From: Toxoplasma gondii ME49
Lineage: Eukaryota > Apicomplexa > Conoidasida > Eucoccidiorida > Sarcocystidae
Reading direction: 5' to 3'
DNA length: 64,000 nucleotides
Assembly: GCF_000006565.2 (NCBI RefSeq)
Contig: NC_031473.1
Coordinates: 1,717,441-1,781,440, forward strand
Shown here: one piece after another, positions 1 through 11,149 of the stretch
How the letters are laid out: each line of letters starts with the position of its first letter
How positions within the stretch are numbered: the stretch's first letter is position 1
Position numbers and translations under genes: made by a program
The notes under the pieces: model-generated
Told to the model about the DNA's origin: nothing
Database searches by the model: none
The model's input: the letters and a program-made list of their open reading frames with translations, nothing else

Positions 1-2755
1 CTCTCCAGGCGAGGCGGTGTCTTTCGCGGTACACAGACAGCAAGCAGGGAACGAGGCAATGATGAGGAGAAACCGATTTACACGGCATATCCACATTCGA
101 GGAAATTGCACGGTTGAAGGACACGGGACATCCTTTTGAATGAAGTGTCAACGAAACTCCGAGAGTGTTTCTTTTTCAGTCCCTAGACATGACAAGCAGG
201 CGCTCATTTGCGCCTCAAACCGCAGAAGACACCTTCGATAACAGCGCGGATGGGAGTCGAGACCCGAACCAGCGTTACGCCAAGCACGAAGTTGTTTTGG
301 AGACGCGCTTATAAACAGAAGACCGCAAAAGTGGTCGCCAAAGCCGGACAACCAGATAGAGTTCGGCAGTCATGAATGCCACACCTGCGCGGAGGGCAGT
401 TAGAGAAATAATGCGCGCGTCATTCACGCGAAAAAAAACGAACAAACCGGGGGCATCGGGGAAACGCGAAGGTGGTTCGAAAGGCCGAAGGGTTCAACGT
501 TCGGGAATCTAGACGGTCAGGTCTCGACTTTTTTGGGGCCAGCCGGCCGCTCAACATGCCAGACAAAGGCAGTCGAATGAACAACGACGCATGGCTCGCT
601 CACCATATAGTTAGTAGAGACCTCATGCACGGTGAGGCGGTGTTGTTGCCGCTCTGTCGCTCCAGGTAGAATTTGGAGGTGTGCCAGACGAATAGGCCAG
701 AACACCATAGCAAAGGAGGGTAAAGAGCTGTGCAACCAGTTCGAGGGGCTCTTTCACGGTCCCTTACAGCCCTGTGGAGAGTTCAGAGCTCTGAGAGCAT
801 TTATGGAAACTCCACGGTGGATTCAGGAAACGAACACGACCGTTCGGGTGGAGTCCCGATTGGGCGTGCGGGACCAAGAAGGTTGTTCAAAAACGAAGGT
901 TATTCGGCCGGCAGCGACATTGCGATCCCTGGAGCTTTTGTACCGTCGTTAGTCTTCTGTCCAGTTTGTTGCCCATCACATGTTCCCGCTCTTTTTCTGA
1001 CTGCCACAACTTTGGGTGATATGACCAATCATTTTCTCAAGCATACGTGCAGTGGAGGTGTGGACTTCCACCGCGTCTTCGGGTTTGGCGTCAGTCAGAA
1101 TGGATCGATTTGTATACCCTAAACGCCCGTCCGAAGGGCTAGGGAAGATTTCTAGGAAGAGACTCGTGCTTCTAGGCACTCAGGCAAGGTGGATGACTAG
1201 TGAACAAAGCATCCCGATGTCTGGATCTGCGAGCCGTGTTTTGTTCATGCCATATGCTGTAGTCGCGAGTGTGTTGTTGCTTTTGTAAGTCACTGAATAA
1301 CCTTCGAGACCTGCAGCAGATTCCGTTGTAAATCATGAGAACCTCCGTTTCTGGAACGATGCCGGAGGCTTTTGCCTGTCCTCGGTAGCATCCCCCTTCT
1401 ACTGTACCGCTCGCGTCATCGACTATACATGTTCTGCGACACACGCACAGCGTTCGTTCTCCTCTGCAGTAGCTTAAGAAACTATGTATATCCAGGGGTT
1501 ATCGTGTCTTTCCGATGCATTCTGTTACAGATAGTCACCTCTCGAAAAGGAACAGCGTTTGTGTGGGATCGACACTCTTGTCAAAAAACCGTGGTTTGTT
1601 TGCGCTGTTAAGGCACTGTAGAAATGTGTTAGAGGTAGTAGTCGGTCGCGCATAAAAGGCGACATGGCATCAGTACTGCCCGAACGGAAGTACTGGCTCA
1701 GAAAACCACACAAGTATTCTTGTCAGATCAAGGTTGGGGGACGCGCCGAGCAAGGTAGATACAAGGAACACGACAAGCTTTGGATTTGTTCTCCATTGGG
1801 TCCCGACGAGCCAATCACGTCGCTCGTCTCATTTGGACAGACGTCAAAAACACCGACCCGTCTCACAAACGACTGGCTAGGTATTACCCAGAGGATACAC
1901 CGTTCTGTGCATTCGTCGGTGGATCAGCAGAAGCAAGCCGTGTCGTCTGCGCAAGCCGTGATTTTTATAGGGCGACACAGTCTCAGCAGTTTTGTTGCTC
2001 GGGGTCACTCCCCCGGTGCACTCTCCCCGTGCACAAGCGCCGCTCCGTTGTCTTGATAGCCGTATTTGATATGGGAGTATCGACCTTTGCCGCCTGTGCC
2101 TTCCCACCACACATTACCGTGGTTCGTTCCGCAAAGCGTCAGGCTCACTGTTATGGCCGCGTGGTAACAGCAACGCATAATCGCTAGCGCTACCCTTCGT
2201 ACGGCCGCCTATCCCTGTCGCCACTACACGGGGCCCGACACCCGCAGCGACCCTGTAAATCACAACAGTGATGCATCAACACCGGGTCGAGTTTGACCCC
2301 CGTCCTCCCAGATTCCCGTCTCTGACCCCACTACTCAGTGTGGAGGTAATAATCGATGGATAGTAACCTGCAAAACACTTTCACTTTCAGGAAACGCTGG
2401 CGAGGCACAGGCTCGTCCCTACGGCAAAGATGCTCTTTGTAGAGATGTGGTTGTCGAAGCATTATGGACGAACCGGCCATCCTTTCTTCCTACGTGTTGC
2501 TTTAAATACTGTCGTTGTGTCGTGGGCATGCCCCACGTCGGCCTTCTGCGCTGGAAGCTGCTACCTGGTAGCCTGTTGCCGAGCTAACAACACCAATCCT
2601 GGGCGGCGCCTGGAAAAAAACGAAGAAAAGCCAACATATTCCCAACAAGGCAACGAATCGCCACGGGGACATTTGCCCGTTGTTCGTTTCTTCACTCCAT
2701 TTTAGAGTCTGTCGTGATTGCGCGGGTTCTCCGTTAGCCTTTCTCCTGCACCGCC
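1..2755. other. Long stretch with no convincing gene
   Basis: I see only short open frames on both strands, with no conserved motif, no consistent codon bias and no frame that links through good splice sites. The stretch probably holds intergenic DNA and the 5' untranslated region or promoter of the secreted protein that starts at 2756. An upstream gene with very small exons cannot be excluded. Confidence 0.4.
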
Positions 2756-4560
2756 ATGGAACGCATTGTTGTACTCGTGTCAGCGACATTTCTCTATTCC
2801 GTCGTGGGCAGGGCATCTATGGCATCAGCAGAGATGGCGTCCAGAACAAAGCGACTATCTATCCTCATTTCCTTCCATTGTGTGCTTTCTGAGATTTTAA
2901 GCGGCCACGCCGCGGCGGAAGCCACGTCGAAGCCAGCGCGCCAGCCCGAAGGTGCTGGACGGTCTGCTTCCCCGTCACCTTCACTGTCACACGCTTCAGG
3001 TGTTGTTGTAGGGGCACGCCGGCGGAGGCTTGCCGAAGGCAGTCCCGGGGAGGAGCCTGATCCCGTCCGTGAATTGCTCGATCTTGAGGAGGAGCTCGAA
3101 AACCTTCTTGCACTGCGGTTCAAAGAACGACTTGCGTTTAGGCAATGTGTGAGGCACTGGGGTACTTTCGACGCCTACTGCCAACACCAGTCGAAATGCA
3201 GAAGCCAGGTAAGGAGCAGCAGGAGCGACACGCTTCGTACGCAGGGTGCCAGCGCCGTTCACGGCGTGAAAGCTGTGGTTCAGTGAGACCAAATCGTCTG
3301 GGCCGCAAGCGAAGGCTGGATGGGTGGACGTGATCCTCCAGCAGCGAGACAGTGAACAATATAACTGCTCATGACACGTCCCAGTCTGGTACGACGTGGA
3401 CGAACTGTTCAGTCGATCTTTCGAGGTGAGACTTAATGGATCACCTTACTTCCGATGTGAGAATGGAATTGTAGTAACTGATGCACTGCCGTGGCCGCGC
3501 TTTTGGCATCCTATACCCTCAGATGGCGGCGGATCCAGAGAGGATGAGAGATGCATTCGAAAGGAAACAAGCAAGGAAGCAAACGGCTTGCAACGCCTGG
3601 GCGGCATTGCTAGACGCCGCCTGTGAGAAAATTGAGGCCATGGACAGGGAGAGGAAACAGATGCAAAGTCGACTCACCAAGGAACAAACCTCCCAGTATC
3701 TTGCCGCAAAAGCTGCCCGCGGTCGAGCTCAAATCGGGGGTGATAGTTCGCATACCGCTGTGGGTGAGGCAGCAGTTGGTGCGAGCCCGAGACCGCCGGC
3801 TACTGGTGATAGTCCTACGCCAGGTGACGCTGGTTCCCTGGACGCCTTGAATAACGAATTAGCGCGACTAAGGCAGGTGGTATCGCTCGCCGAGAGGAAA
3901 ACAACTAGAATTCGACAGGCTCTGAAGGATCACTTAGAACGCCGTGTACCGTCTACTCCGCCGGGTGTGCCTTCACCTGAACGAGACCGTGCCGGTGAAG
4001 CCCGAGCCGCATGGGAGGCGCAACACCTCCAACTCGAACAAGATGCTAAACAGGCACGCGAGGCCGTTGTTACATTTCGTGGGCGGTTGCGGGAACTTAA
4101 CGCACAGAAAGCTGCATATGAGAAGGCATACGGTGTCTGTCCGGGCAGGAGAGGTTGTGAAAATGCTCCTGTCCGCTTCTCCCGTCTTGGCATTACCGTT
4201 GACGCACGTGCGGCGGCTACACCGTGGTATCAGCGCCATAATTTCCTAAGCCTTATCCACCGCTCGAGTAGCGGTCCTCCTGATAGAGCTGCACTGCCGC
4301 TTCTTGGCCCCAGGCATCATGTGTTTATTGCTGGGCGACAACACCTATCACGTCCAGTTGGGAAGTCAAGCGGTAAACGTGGTCGCAGTCGTGCAGCTGA
4401 AGGCAGCGGTAAAACGGGTGACGAACACAAAGCAAGCGCGAGTACGTCTGGACTTGCAGGACCATCAGAGTTCCAAAATGAACGAGTGCACTGCGCTCTA
4501 TATGGACTGACGAATCCGTCCTCGACAGTAGCGAGTCGTTGGCAAAACCGTGTTTTGTGA
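2756..4560 (+). CDS. Probable secreted coiled-coil protein, function unknown (spliced)
   Basis: The first exon starts at ATG 2756 with a short hydrophobic stretch ending near an Ala-Ser site, typical of a signal peptide, followed by a disordered Ser/Pro segment and an acidic Leu/Glu helix. The last exon follows the acceptor CCCTCAG at 3516-3522 and runs from 3523 to the stop at 4558-4560; it is rich in Ala, Glu, Lys, Arg and Gln and reads as two coiled-coil blocks separated by a Pro/Gly linker. A middle exon, 3385-3425, fits only if the first exon ends in phase 1, for which GTACGC at 3239 or GTGCCA at 3246 would serve. The better donor, GTAAGG at 3209, instead joins the first exon directly to 3523 in frame. 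Both models are possible. No family is recognised; a secreted or dense-granule-like role is only inference. Further exons could lie in the sequence gap. Confidence 0.45.
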
Positions 4561-5191
4561 AATGGCACGGCTGATTTCGTTTCCGCCTGGCAGCTGGTTC
4601 AGCAGCAGGGGATGCGAGTCTGTAGACAAAGCTGCCACAGTTGCCGGAGTCATGACGATGTGGATGTCGTCTCCTTCTTCCGTGTTTAGAGCCAATGCCA
4701 GAGGGTCACGTGGAATCTTCCAACGCCACCGCTTTCCGCGTTACAGCGTCGGAGTGACCCCGCTGGGTGCATTAGACCCCTCGTTTTGTCGCTGGAGCTG
4801 GAGTCAGTCACGTTCGTAGTGCCGCGGCGAATGTATGAACTACGAGGCTAGTTTCTCTTGGAGGTTGTTGGAATAGCTCTCTGGAACAGGCACTGTTAGA
4901 GAACCGAGCCCATCAGTAATGTCCCCTGTGTAATCTGAGATCTCCCAGTGATGTGTAGGTGACTGACATTGCGGTTAGCGTACGGAAGACATCAGGAGGC
5001 CCTTCATCTCTTTGAATCGATTCAACAGGTGCTTCAGAGAGGCGATGTGTTTTCTTCGTTCAACCCACGGACGCCTTGAGATGCGCCTGAACTCTCCACG
5101 GCTCCTCAACGTGCACAACATGCAAGGCACTGGCTGAGTGTCGCTGCTTCTTCTGCTTCAGGCACTGCGACAAGCGAACCAGATTCACCGG
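4561..5191. other. Non-coding stretch up to the assembly gap
   Basis: There is no supported gene. It may be the 3' untranslated region of the coiled-coil gene or an intron leading into the gap. Confidence 0.4.
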
Positions 5192-6066
5192 NNNNNNNNN
5201 NNNNNNNNNNNNNNNNNNNNNNNNNNNNNNNNNNNNNNNNNNNNNNNNNNNNNNNNNNNNNNNNNNNNNNNNNNNNNNNNNNNNNNNNNNNNNNNNNNNN
5301 NNNNNNNNNNNNNNNNNNNNNNNNNNNNNNNNNNNNNNNNNNNNNNNNNNNNNNNNNNNNNNNNNNNNNNNNNNNNNNNNNNNNNNNNNNNNNNNNNNNN
5401 NNNNNNNNNNNNNNNNNNNNNNNNNNNNNNNNNNNNNNNNNNNNNNNNNNNNNNNNNNNNNNNNNNNNNNNNNNNNNNNNNNNNNNNNNNNNNNNNNNNN
5501 NNNNNNNNNNNNNNNNNNNNNNNNNNNNNNNNNNNNNNNNNNNNNNNNNNNNNNNNNNNNNNNNNNNNNNNNNNNNNNNNNNNNNNNNNNNNNNNNNNNN
5601 NNNNNNNNNNNNNNNNNNNNNNNNNNNNNNNNNNNNNNNNNNNNNNNNNNNNNNNNNNNNNNNNNNNNNNNNNNNNNNNNNNNNNNNNNNNNNNNNNNNN
5701 NNNNNNNNNNNNNNNNNNNNNNNNNNNNNNNNNNNNNNNNNNNNNNNNNNNNNNNNNNNNNNNNNNNNNNNNNNNNNNNNNNNNNNNNNNNNNNNNNNNN
5801 NNNNNNNNNNNNNNNNNNNNNNNNNNNNNNNNNNNNNNNNNNNNNNNNNNNNNNNNNNNNNNNNNNNNNNNNNNNNNNNNNNNNNNNNNNNNNNNNNNNN
5901 NNNNNNNNNNNNNNNNNNNNNNNNNNNNNNNNNNNNNNNNNNNNNNNNNNNNNNNNNNNNNNNNNNNNNNNNNNNNNNNNNNNNNNNNNNNNNNNNNNNN
6001 NNNNNNNNNNNNNNNNNNNNNNNNNNNNNNNNNNNNNNNNNNNNNNNNNNNNNNNNNNNNNNNNNN
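5192..6066. other. Assembly gap (875 Ns)
   Basis: This is an unbroken run of N. Apparent open frames across it are artefacts. Because coding candidates lie on both sides on the + strand, missing exons may sit here. Confidence 0.99.
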
Positions 6067-6562
6067 GGAGGTCCGATGCTTCTCCCCCTTGTCCCACAAA
6101 ACGTCAGGCTGTACCGCGGCTGGAAAGAAGCTCTCCTCAAGGTAGGCGGGGTGAGGTACCACACGGTTCTCGGCATCAGTCGAGTGGAACGGAGCTGCAG
6201 ACACGGAGGTTTTCTTCCCGTCAAGTGACTGCTTCGGCACATGAGAGGGGAGGTTCAAAAGTCAAGGGAGAGAAACATCCGTTTTCAAGCGGTATATGGC
6301 AGTCGACTCGGATTGACGACGGTAGGCCGACTGCTCATGGGAGCCGCAGAAGTCGACGGACTTGCATGAATCTAGTTTTTGTCGAGGTTGTTGCTGTTCA
6401 TCCCTCATCCTTGTGTGCGGAACTGGATAGACGAGCATACAATGTGCGTAGGGTACTGCGTTGTTGTCGTGCATGCATGATGCTGACGGGGTCTTTGTTG
6501 GGTCATGGCCAGAGGTTGCGATGTGACAAACCGCTGTTTGAGGTGGTCCTGGTTGCGTCGGA

Positions 6563-7192
6563 GTGAGCGCAGTAGGCGCCCCAGTTCAGCAACATGTCGT
6601 GCTGTGGGAGACCGATGAGAGAATCCAGAGATCCTACGCTTGTGCCGCAGGTGAAGATAGCTCCTCAACATCGGCCCTTACCGCTGTTCGTCTTGCTCTG
6701 CTGAGGGGACTGCAGCCAACAATACCAGCAGGACCACAGATCGGAATTAGCACACCTCCTGGCGGCAGATCACTCGGCAGCCCGCATAGCTCCCGCAGTT
6801 CTGAGAGCTCAAGCAGGTCTGAGAGCTCCACGACCGCCACTTCGTCAGACGATCAGGGTTCGGGAGGGCGCGAGGAGAGGACGCTAGCGGGCGCGACGGC
6901 TGTCCCTGCATCTGCTAGTCCCCCGGGTGCGCGGCCGCAAACATCGCAACCAATGAAGGAAATGCTTTTGGGTGCCACTTCGCCGGCGGTAGAGCTCCCG
7001 CTTGGCGGTGCAACACCGTTAGGCCTTTCTGGTGGCTCGTCACTGGGAACGCCGTCGCTAGGACATCCTCCAAGAGGTCCTTCGTTTCCTTCTAGCCTGT
7101 CGCTATTTTTGCGCGGAAGGCGAATTCCCTTCAGATGCCCACGACCTGAGGCGTCGGAACAACCCGAGTTCCCGGGAGATTGTAATGACTGA
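6563..7192 (+). CDS. Candidate exon encoding a disordered Ser/Pro/Gly-rich protein segment
   Basis: An open frame of 209 residues ends at the stop before 7193. After the first 50 residues it becomes strongly biased: a run of Ser-Arg-Ser/Glu-Ser pairs (about residues 75-100), then Gly-Gly, Pro-Pro and Leu-Gly repeats, with no recognisable domain. The bias and length are like the low-complexity tails common in coccidian proteins. The true start is unknown: the first Met may simply lie inside an exon entered from an acceptor ending in CAG near 6582 or 6650. It lies on the same strand as the secreted coiled-coil gene, with the gap between them, so it could be that gene's last exon or a separate gene. 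Confidence 0.35.
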   Translation: MSAVGAPVQQHVVLWETDERIQRSYACAAGEDSSSTSALTAVRLALLRGLQPTIPAGPQIGISTPPGGRSLGSPHSSRSSESSSRSESSTTATSSDDQGSGGREERTLAGATAVPASASPPGARPQTSQPMKEMLLGATSPAVELPLGGATPLGLSGGSSLGTPSLGHPPRGPSFPSSLSLFLRGRRIPFRCPRPEASEQPEFPGDCND

Positions 7193-10100
7193 CTGGCCAA
7201 TAAGACGGAGGACACGCATGCTACACAGAGCACTATATTACTCAACGCGGGGACACCTAGTGACACGAATCAAGGCGTCCCGCGGACACGGTCCCGACGC
7301 ACTGCCTGTGGTTTTCGTCATTACTGGAAGATTTATTCGTAGTCCTTGTTAGTCGGAGACGCTTCTTGAACACTGGTGGGCAGCTTGCTCGCTCGATACA
7401 GTCGATGCGATGCTGATGGCGTTCCACACTATATTTATTTTGCCCTTTTCCCGCTGATGTTTCCTGGCAGAACTGAAGAGCGCGTCAGAGTGGGGGCATC
7501 CAAGGAAAGCCATACATGCGCATGGTTTGAAGGAAATTTTGAAGGTGGCGGTAGTTGAAGTGGAGGCGGCAAGTCGCTGACTACGAGGGGGGGAGACACT
7601 GCACTTGGTGGGGACCTGCGAGCAACGTGATTCTGCGTTATCACGCATACCACGACCCCATGTGAGAGCATTTCCCGTCTTGATCTACACCTACTCTGAA
7701 TGTGCAAACACACCAAACATCGCTTGAGAAATCCTCACTCGCTGGTGTGCGTCCCGAGCTTCCTTGTGTTCCGCATTGTGAGCACACACGGCAGACGCTG
7801 AATCGACGCCGCGCTGTCCTTCTGACGCGACACAGGCGTGTACGTCTTTTCGGGGACTTTCACAAGTGCAAAGGTGTCGGGTCCGGATGGACGACCTGAC
7901 TGGCGGTGGCAGGCACTCCGAATGAGCAGCGAAGAATAAGCCTTATTTGCTGATGATAGATCCATTAGAAGAATGTCTACTCAAATGCCCCCACATCTGC
8001 TGTTGCGGTTACTTCTCCCGTGGCATATATCGTTAGGTAGCTGAACTGACAGCAGTCGGTGCTCCTTCACATATCGTTTCGTCGACTGCTTTGTTTAGCC
8101 TCTTCAGGCGTTCAAACTTTGATCAGCTTGTTTCTTCTTGTATTCATGGATAGGTAGGTGGGCTGTTGCTTTAAGCTAGTCATCGCACTCACCTTGTTAT
8201 GCTTCATACCTCAAATGAATGCATTCCTTTCTCGAAAATGCACGACGAAAAACGGAGTCGGGAAGGGCTTACATTGAACAGGTCTTGTTTGTAAAAAGAC
8301 CAAAGCGCGAACCCTGCAATCAATCCCGAATACACCAGGTGCGTTGATGCGATTGTCGGACAAAAAACACAACGTACCAGTTGTCAGCGAGAGGCCACCA
8401 GTGCAGACAGAAGTCTCCACCGTACTGACTCAGCAGAGTACACAGCTTCTGTGAAAGTACTTGCGCTCTGTTTGATGTTCTTCTGAACGTTAGCTTGAGA
8501 CATTCCGTCCCCTTTATGATTATGAACCCAGGCCCAGGCGAGGTGCCAGTTTCCGATTAACTGCTCGAAAGCCCTATCAGTATCTTGCCAGTATCGTGCC
8601 TTGATCCAACACTCTTTTCCGGTGGGCTTCGCGTCGCGAAGGCGCCGAATGTATATATTCGGTTCCAAAAGACAAGTAGCCTGCTACAGCACAGCTTGAC
8701 GAACCCCACTCCCCTTCCGATGACGAGTTTTCGTCGCTGGTTGAGCAAAAGCGAGCGGAACCTTTGAACAAATTGTTCAGACATGCGCTGCAAGTAAGCT
8801 GCTGGTGGTCTGCTGACCGATCCAGAACGAGCGGGACAGTGTTGAGATACAGGTATTGGAGAACGAAAGGAAGAGCTGACGCCTAGGGCGTCGACAGTAT
8901 CTCGGGCACTCTCTGGAAGTCGTAATGCTGGTCATTCATCCTGTAGGGCGAAACGGTCGCTGACGTTACCACAAAGATGCAGTGATGCACGGGTGTTGCA
9001 CATCTTCTCGCAGGTGTGGCAGGCAACTTCTGCGTCCTCGGGCACGCAATTCTCAACAGTTCTTTTCTACACATTCACTTTTCTCTAATCGGAGACCGCT
9101 CCAATGGCCTTTTGAGTTCGTCTCTCGCACTGTTTCCCCCAAAACACGCAATCGCCTCCCGCAGATGAGAGGCGTCTCCAACAGCCCCCTAAGGTCACCC
9201 TCCCTTCTTACTCAAATCAGAAGGCCATCGGAACACACCGGAGGAAACAACATAATGGGAAAAAGAACCATGGGAAGAACCCCCCTTCGCTTTCCCTCCC
9301 TGTTAGACAGCCTCTAGCCGTCTTCGTTTGTGGATGCGAGTGGGGCCTTCCCAAAAGCCAAGCCACCGTTGCAAACAAACTTGTACGTGATCGAGACCAC
9401 ACGCTACTTGCTGTTCTCCCGGTCACCGCCTTCTGGTGGTGCCACGGCGAGCAGCGAGCTCTTCGCGAGAATCTGCATGCTCGTGTATTAGGCGCGTTGA
9501 TTCAATTGCTCCTCGCGAGCTGCAGCTGCCGAGGCTTACGTGACCGGGCAGACGGCAGCGGTAAGGTGATTCGGTTTCTGCCGCGAAAATGTAATGGATG
9601 CAGAAAGGAAGCGCATTACGTTATCCGCTCTCCTTCCTCTCTGCAAGAGCAACTGGGATGTAATTTTTTGGCTGGAAATGATCTCGCATCCTTTTCAGGT
9701 CTGCGCGCTCACGTGTCTTTTTCCCCAACTGGGGGTTCAGCTGAAACACCCGCTGCCTGTGCTTCACCATTGGCACTGACGAAAATTTCGTTTCGGTGCA
9801 CAGGTTTCTTTTTCTGTGCAGTTTCTATGTTCCCTATCTCTGTACTGTGTCGTTTCGTCGGTTCCTCAACTATTGGCGTGTCCGCTGTCCGGGCATGCCC
9901 CGTGCCGGTCTACCACACTTTCCCGTCTTTTTTTACGTTCACCTGCTGGTCCATTGCCTGTTCTTCCGTATTAGTTTTTTCATGTGCTTTCCCGTTCGCA
10001 CGTTTCTCTCCAGTTTCCCCTTGGGATTTACTTGTCTCTCGGAGGTCCGAACGCTTGAAACTGCCAGTGGCAGCCCCCCCGCGTATGCTTCGGGACCCGC

Positions 10101-10273
10101 TCGCCTAAACACGGCATGTCCAGTGTCCGCCGTGACAAAATCTGTCAGGTGAATTGTGTCACAGGCGTCGAATTGGTTACTCGTTGTCAGCAAGTGCACT
10201 GCCTCCCTGCTGAACCTTGTCTTTGCTGTGTTCTCCTACGTGTTACCCCCTTTCTGATTTTTCCGCTCAAACA
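7193..10273. other. Three-kilobase stretch without a supported gene
   Basis: Only short frames with ordinary composition are present on both strands. The pyrimidine-rich stretch just before 10274 is probably the 5' untranslated region and promoter of the membrane protein that follows. Confidence 0.4.
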
Positions 10274-11149
10274 ATGAATGGTTTGGCAGGCGGATTCGCA
10301 GGCACAGGATCCGAAGGGCCTGGAGTGTACGGGAGCAACGGCGGAGCCTTTGGTCCGTCGAGCTCTTTCGGATCTTCCCTGATTTCAGGCACCGTGTTGG
10401 GGAGCTTAATGAGTTCGGTCAGGAAAGTGGACGTGACTCGCGAGCTCGTCTGCAAAGGCACCGTGTCGGCGTGCGTGGGTATTGCTCTAGGCATCATCGC
10501 CTCCCTAATTGTGAACTGCACGCTGGTCGAGATCTCGATGTCCTCATTCTTCTCCTTTTATTTTGGCCTGCTCTTTGTCACCGTCGGCAGCGTCATTCTC
10601 TGGCGCATCCAGGTGACTAGCAAAATGGCTGCGGACGTCTCGGTGGGTGGCGGGGAAGGCGACCAGCCCCGCAAGATGCAGCTCCAATTCTTTGCAGCCT
10701 TGATTATCGCCTCTGGAATTCTCTGCTTCGTTCTGAAGAAGAACTGGTTTGTCGGCCTTCACCCTGTTGTCAAAGTGCCCCTCTACACGCTTCTTGGGAT
10801 CGCTGTCGCCTTTGCCCTCACCTTCTCCCTCGTCGACATGGTAAACTACCTCCTGGGCTTTTTCCAGTCTTCCGTCGCCAAGCCCCTTGTGGAGTCCAAG
10901 GAACAAGTCAATCTCGTGCTGTTCACCGCTTTGCTCATGGGTGGCTTGTTCGGCTTCATTTTTGGTGTCCTCGACGTCGAAGACGAGGTCCAGTACCACG
11001 TCCGTCTTGCCCTCTTGCGCGAACAGCATCTCTGCTATCCTATAGGCGCCATTCTCGGCGGGCTGGCTGGCCTAGGCAACGAGATCCTGAGACAAGCAGA
11101 CGAGGCGAAATTCAGAAAACTCGCGACGGAATTCGACGAGGAAATCTAA
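10274..11149 (+). CDS. Six-pass integral membrane protein, single exon, function unknown
   Basis: The predicted protein has 291 residues. I chose ATG 10274; the open frame extends further upstream but without another ATG and through a pyrimidine-rich stretch that looks untranslated. Residues 1-50 are Gly/Ser-rich and soluble. Hydrophobic segments follow at about 64-86, 90-112, 136-157, 168-196, 211-233 and, weaker, 255-272, with a Gly-rich loop at 124-130 and an acidic C-terminal tail. Strong GC-rich codon use and no disruption support a real, conserved gene. No catalytic or transporter motif is visible. Its size and six spans recall the GAPM family, the six-pass inner-membrane-complex proteins of apicomplexans, but I cannot see a diagnostic motif, so this is only a suggestion. 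It converges with CWC27, more than 3.5 kb downstream. Confidence 0.85.
   Translation: MNGLAGGFAGTGSEGPGVYGSNGGAFGPSSSFGSSLISGTVLGSLMSSVRKVDVTRELVCKGTVSACVGIALGIIASLIVNCTLVEISMSSFFSFYFGLLFVTVGSVILWRIQVTSKMAADVSVGGGEGDQPRKMQLQFFAALIIASGILCFVLKKNWFVGLHPVVKVPLYTLLGIAVAFALTFSLVDMVNYLLGFFQSSVAKPLVESKEQVNLVLFTALLMGGLFGFIFGVLDVEDEVQYHVRLALLREQHLCYPIGAILGGLAGLGNEILRQADEAKFRKLATEFDEEI

Noticed and set aside
5060..6258. Four long frames crossing the run of Ns
   Set aside because: Their length comes from unknown bases; only short ends are real sequence.
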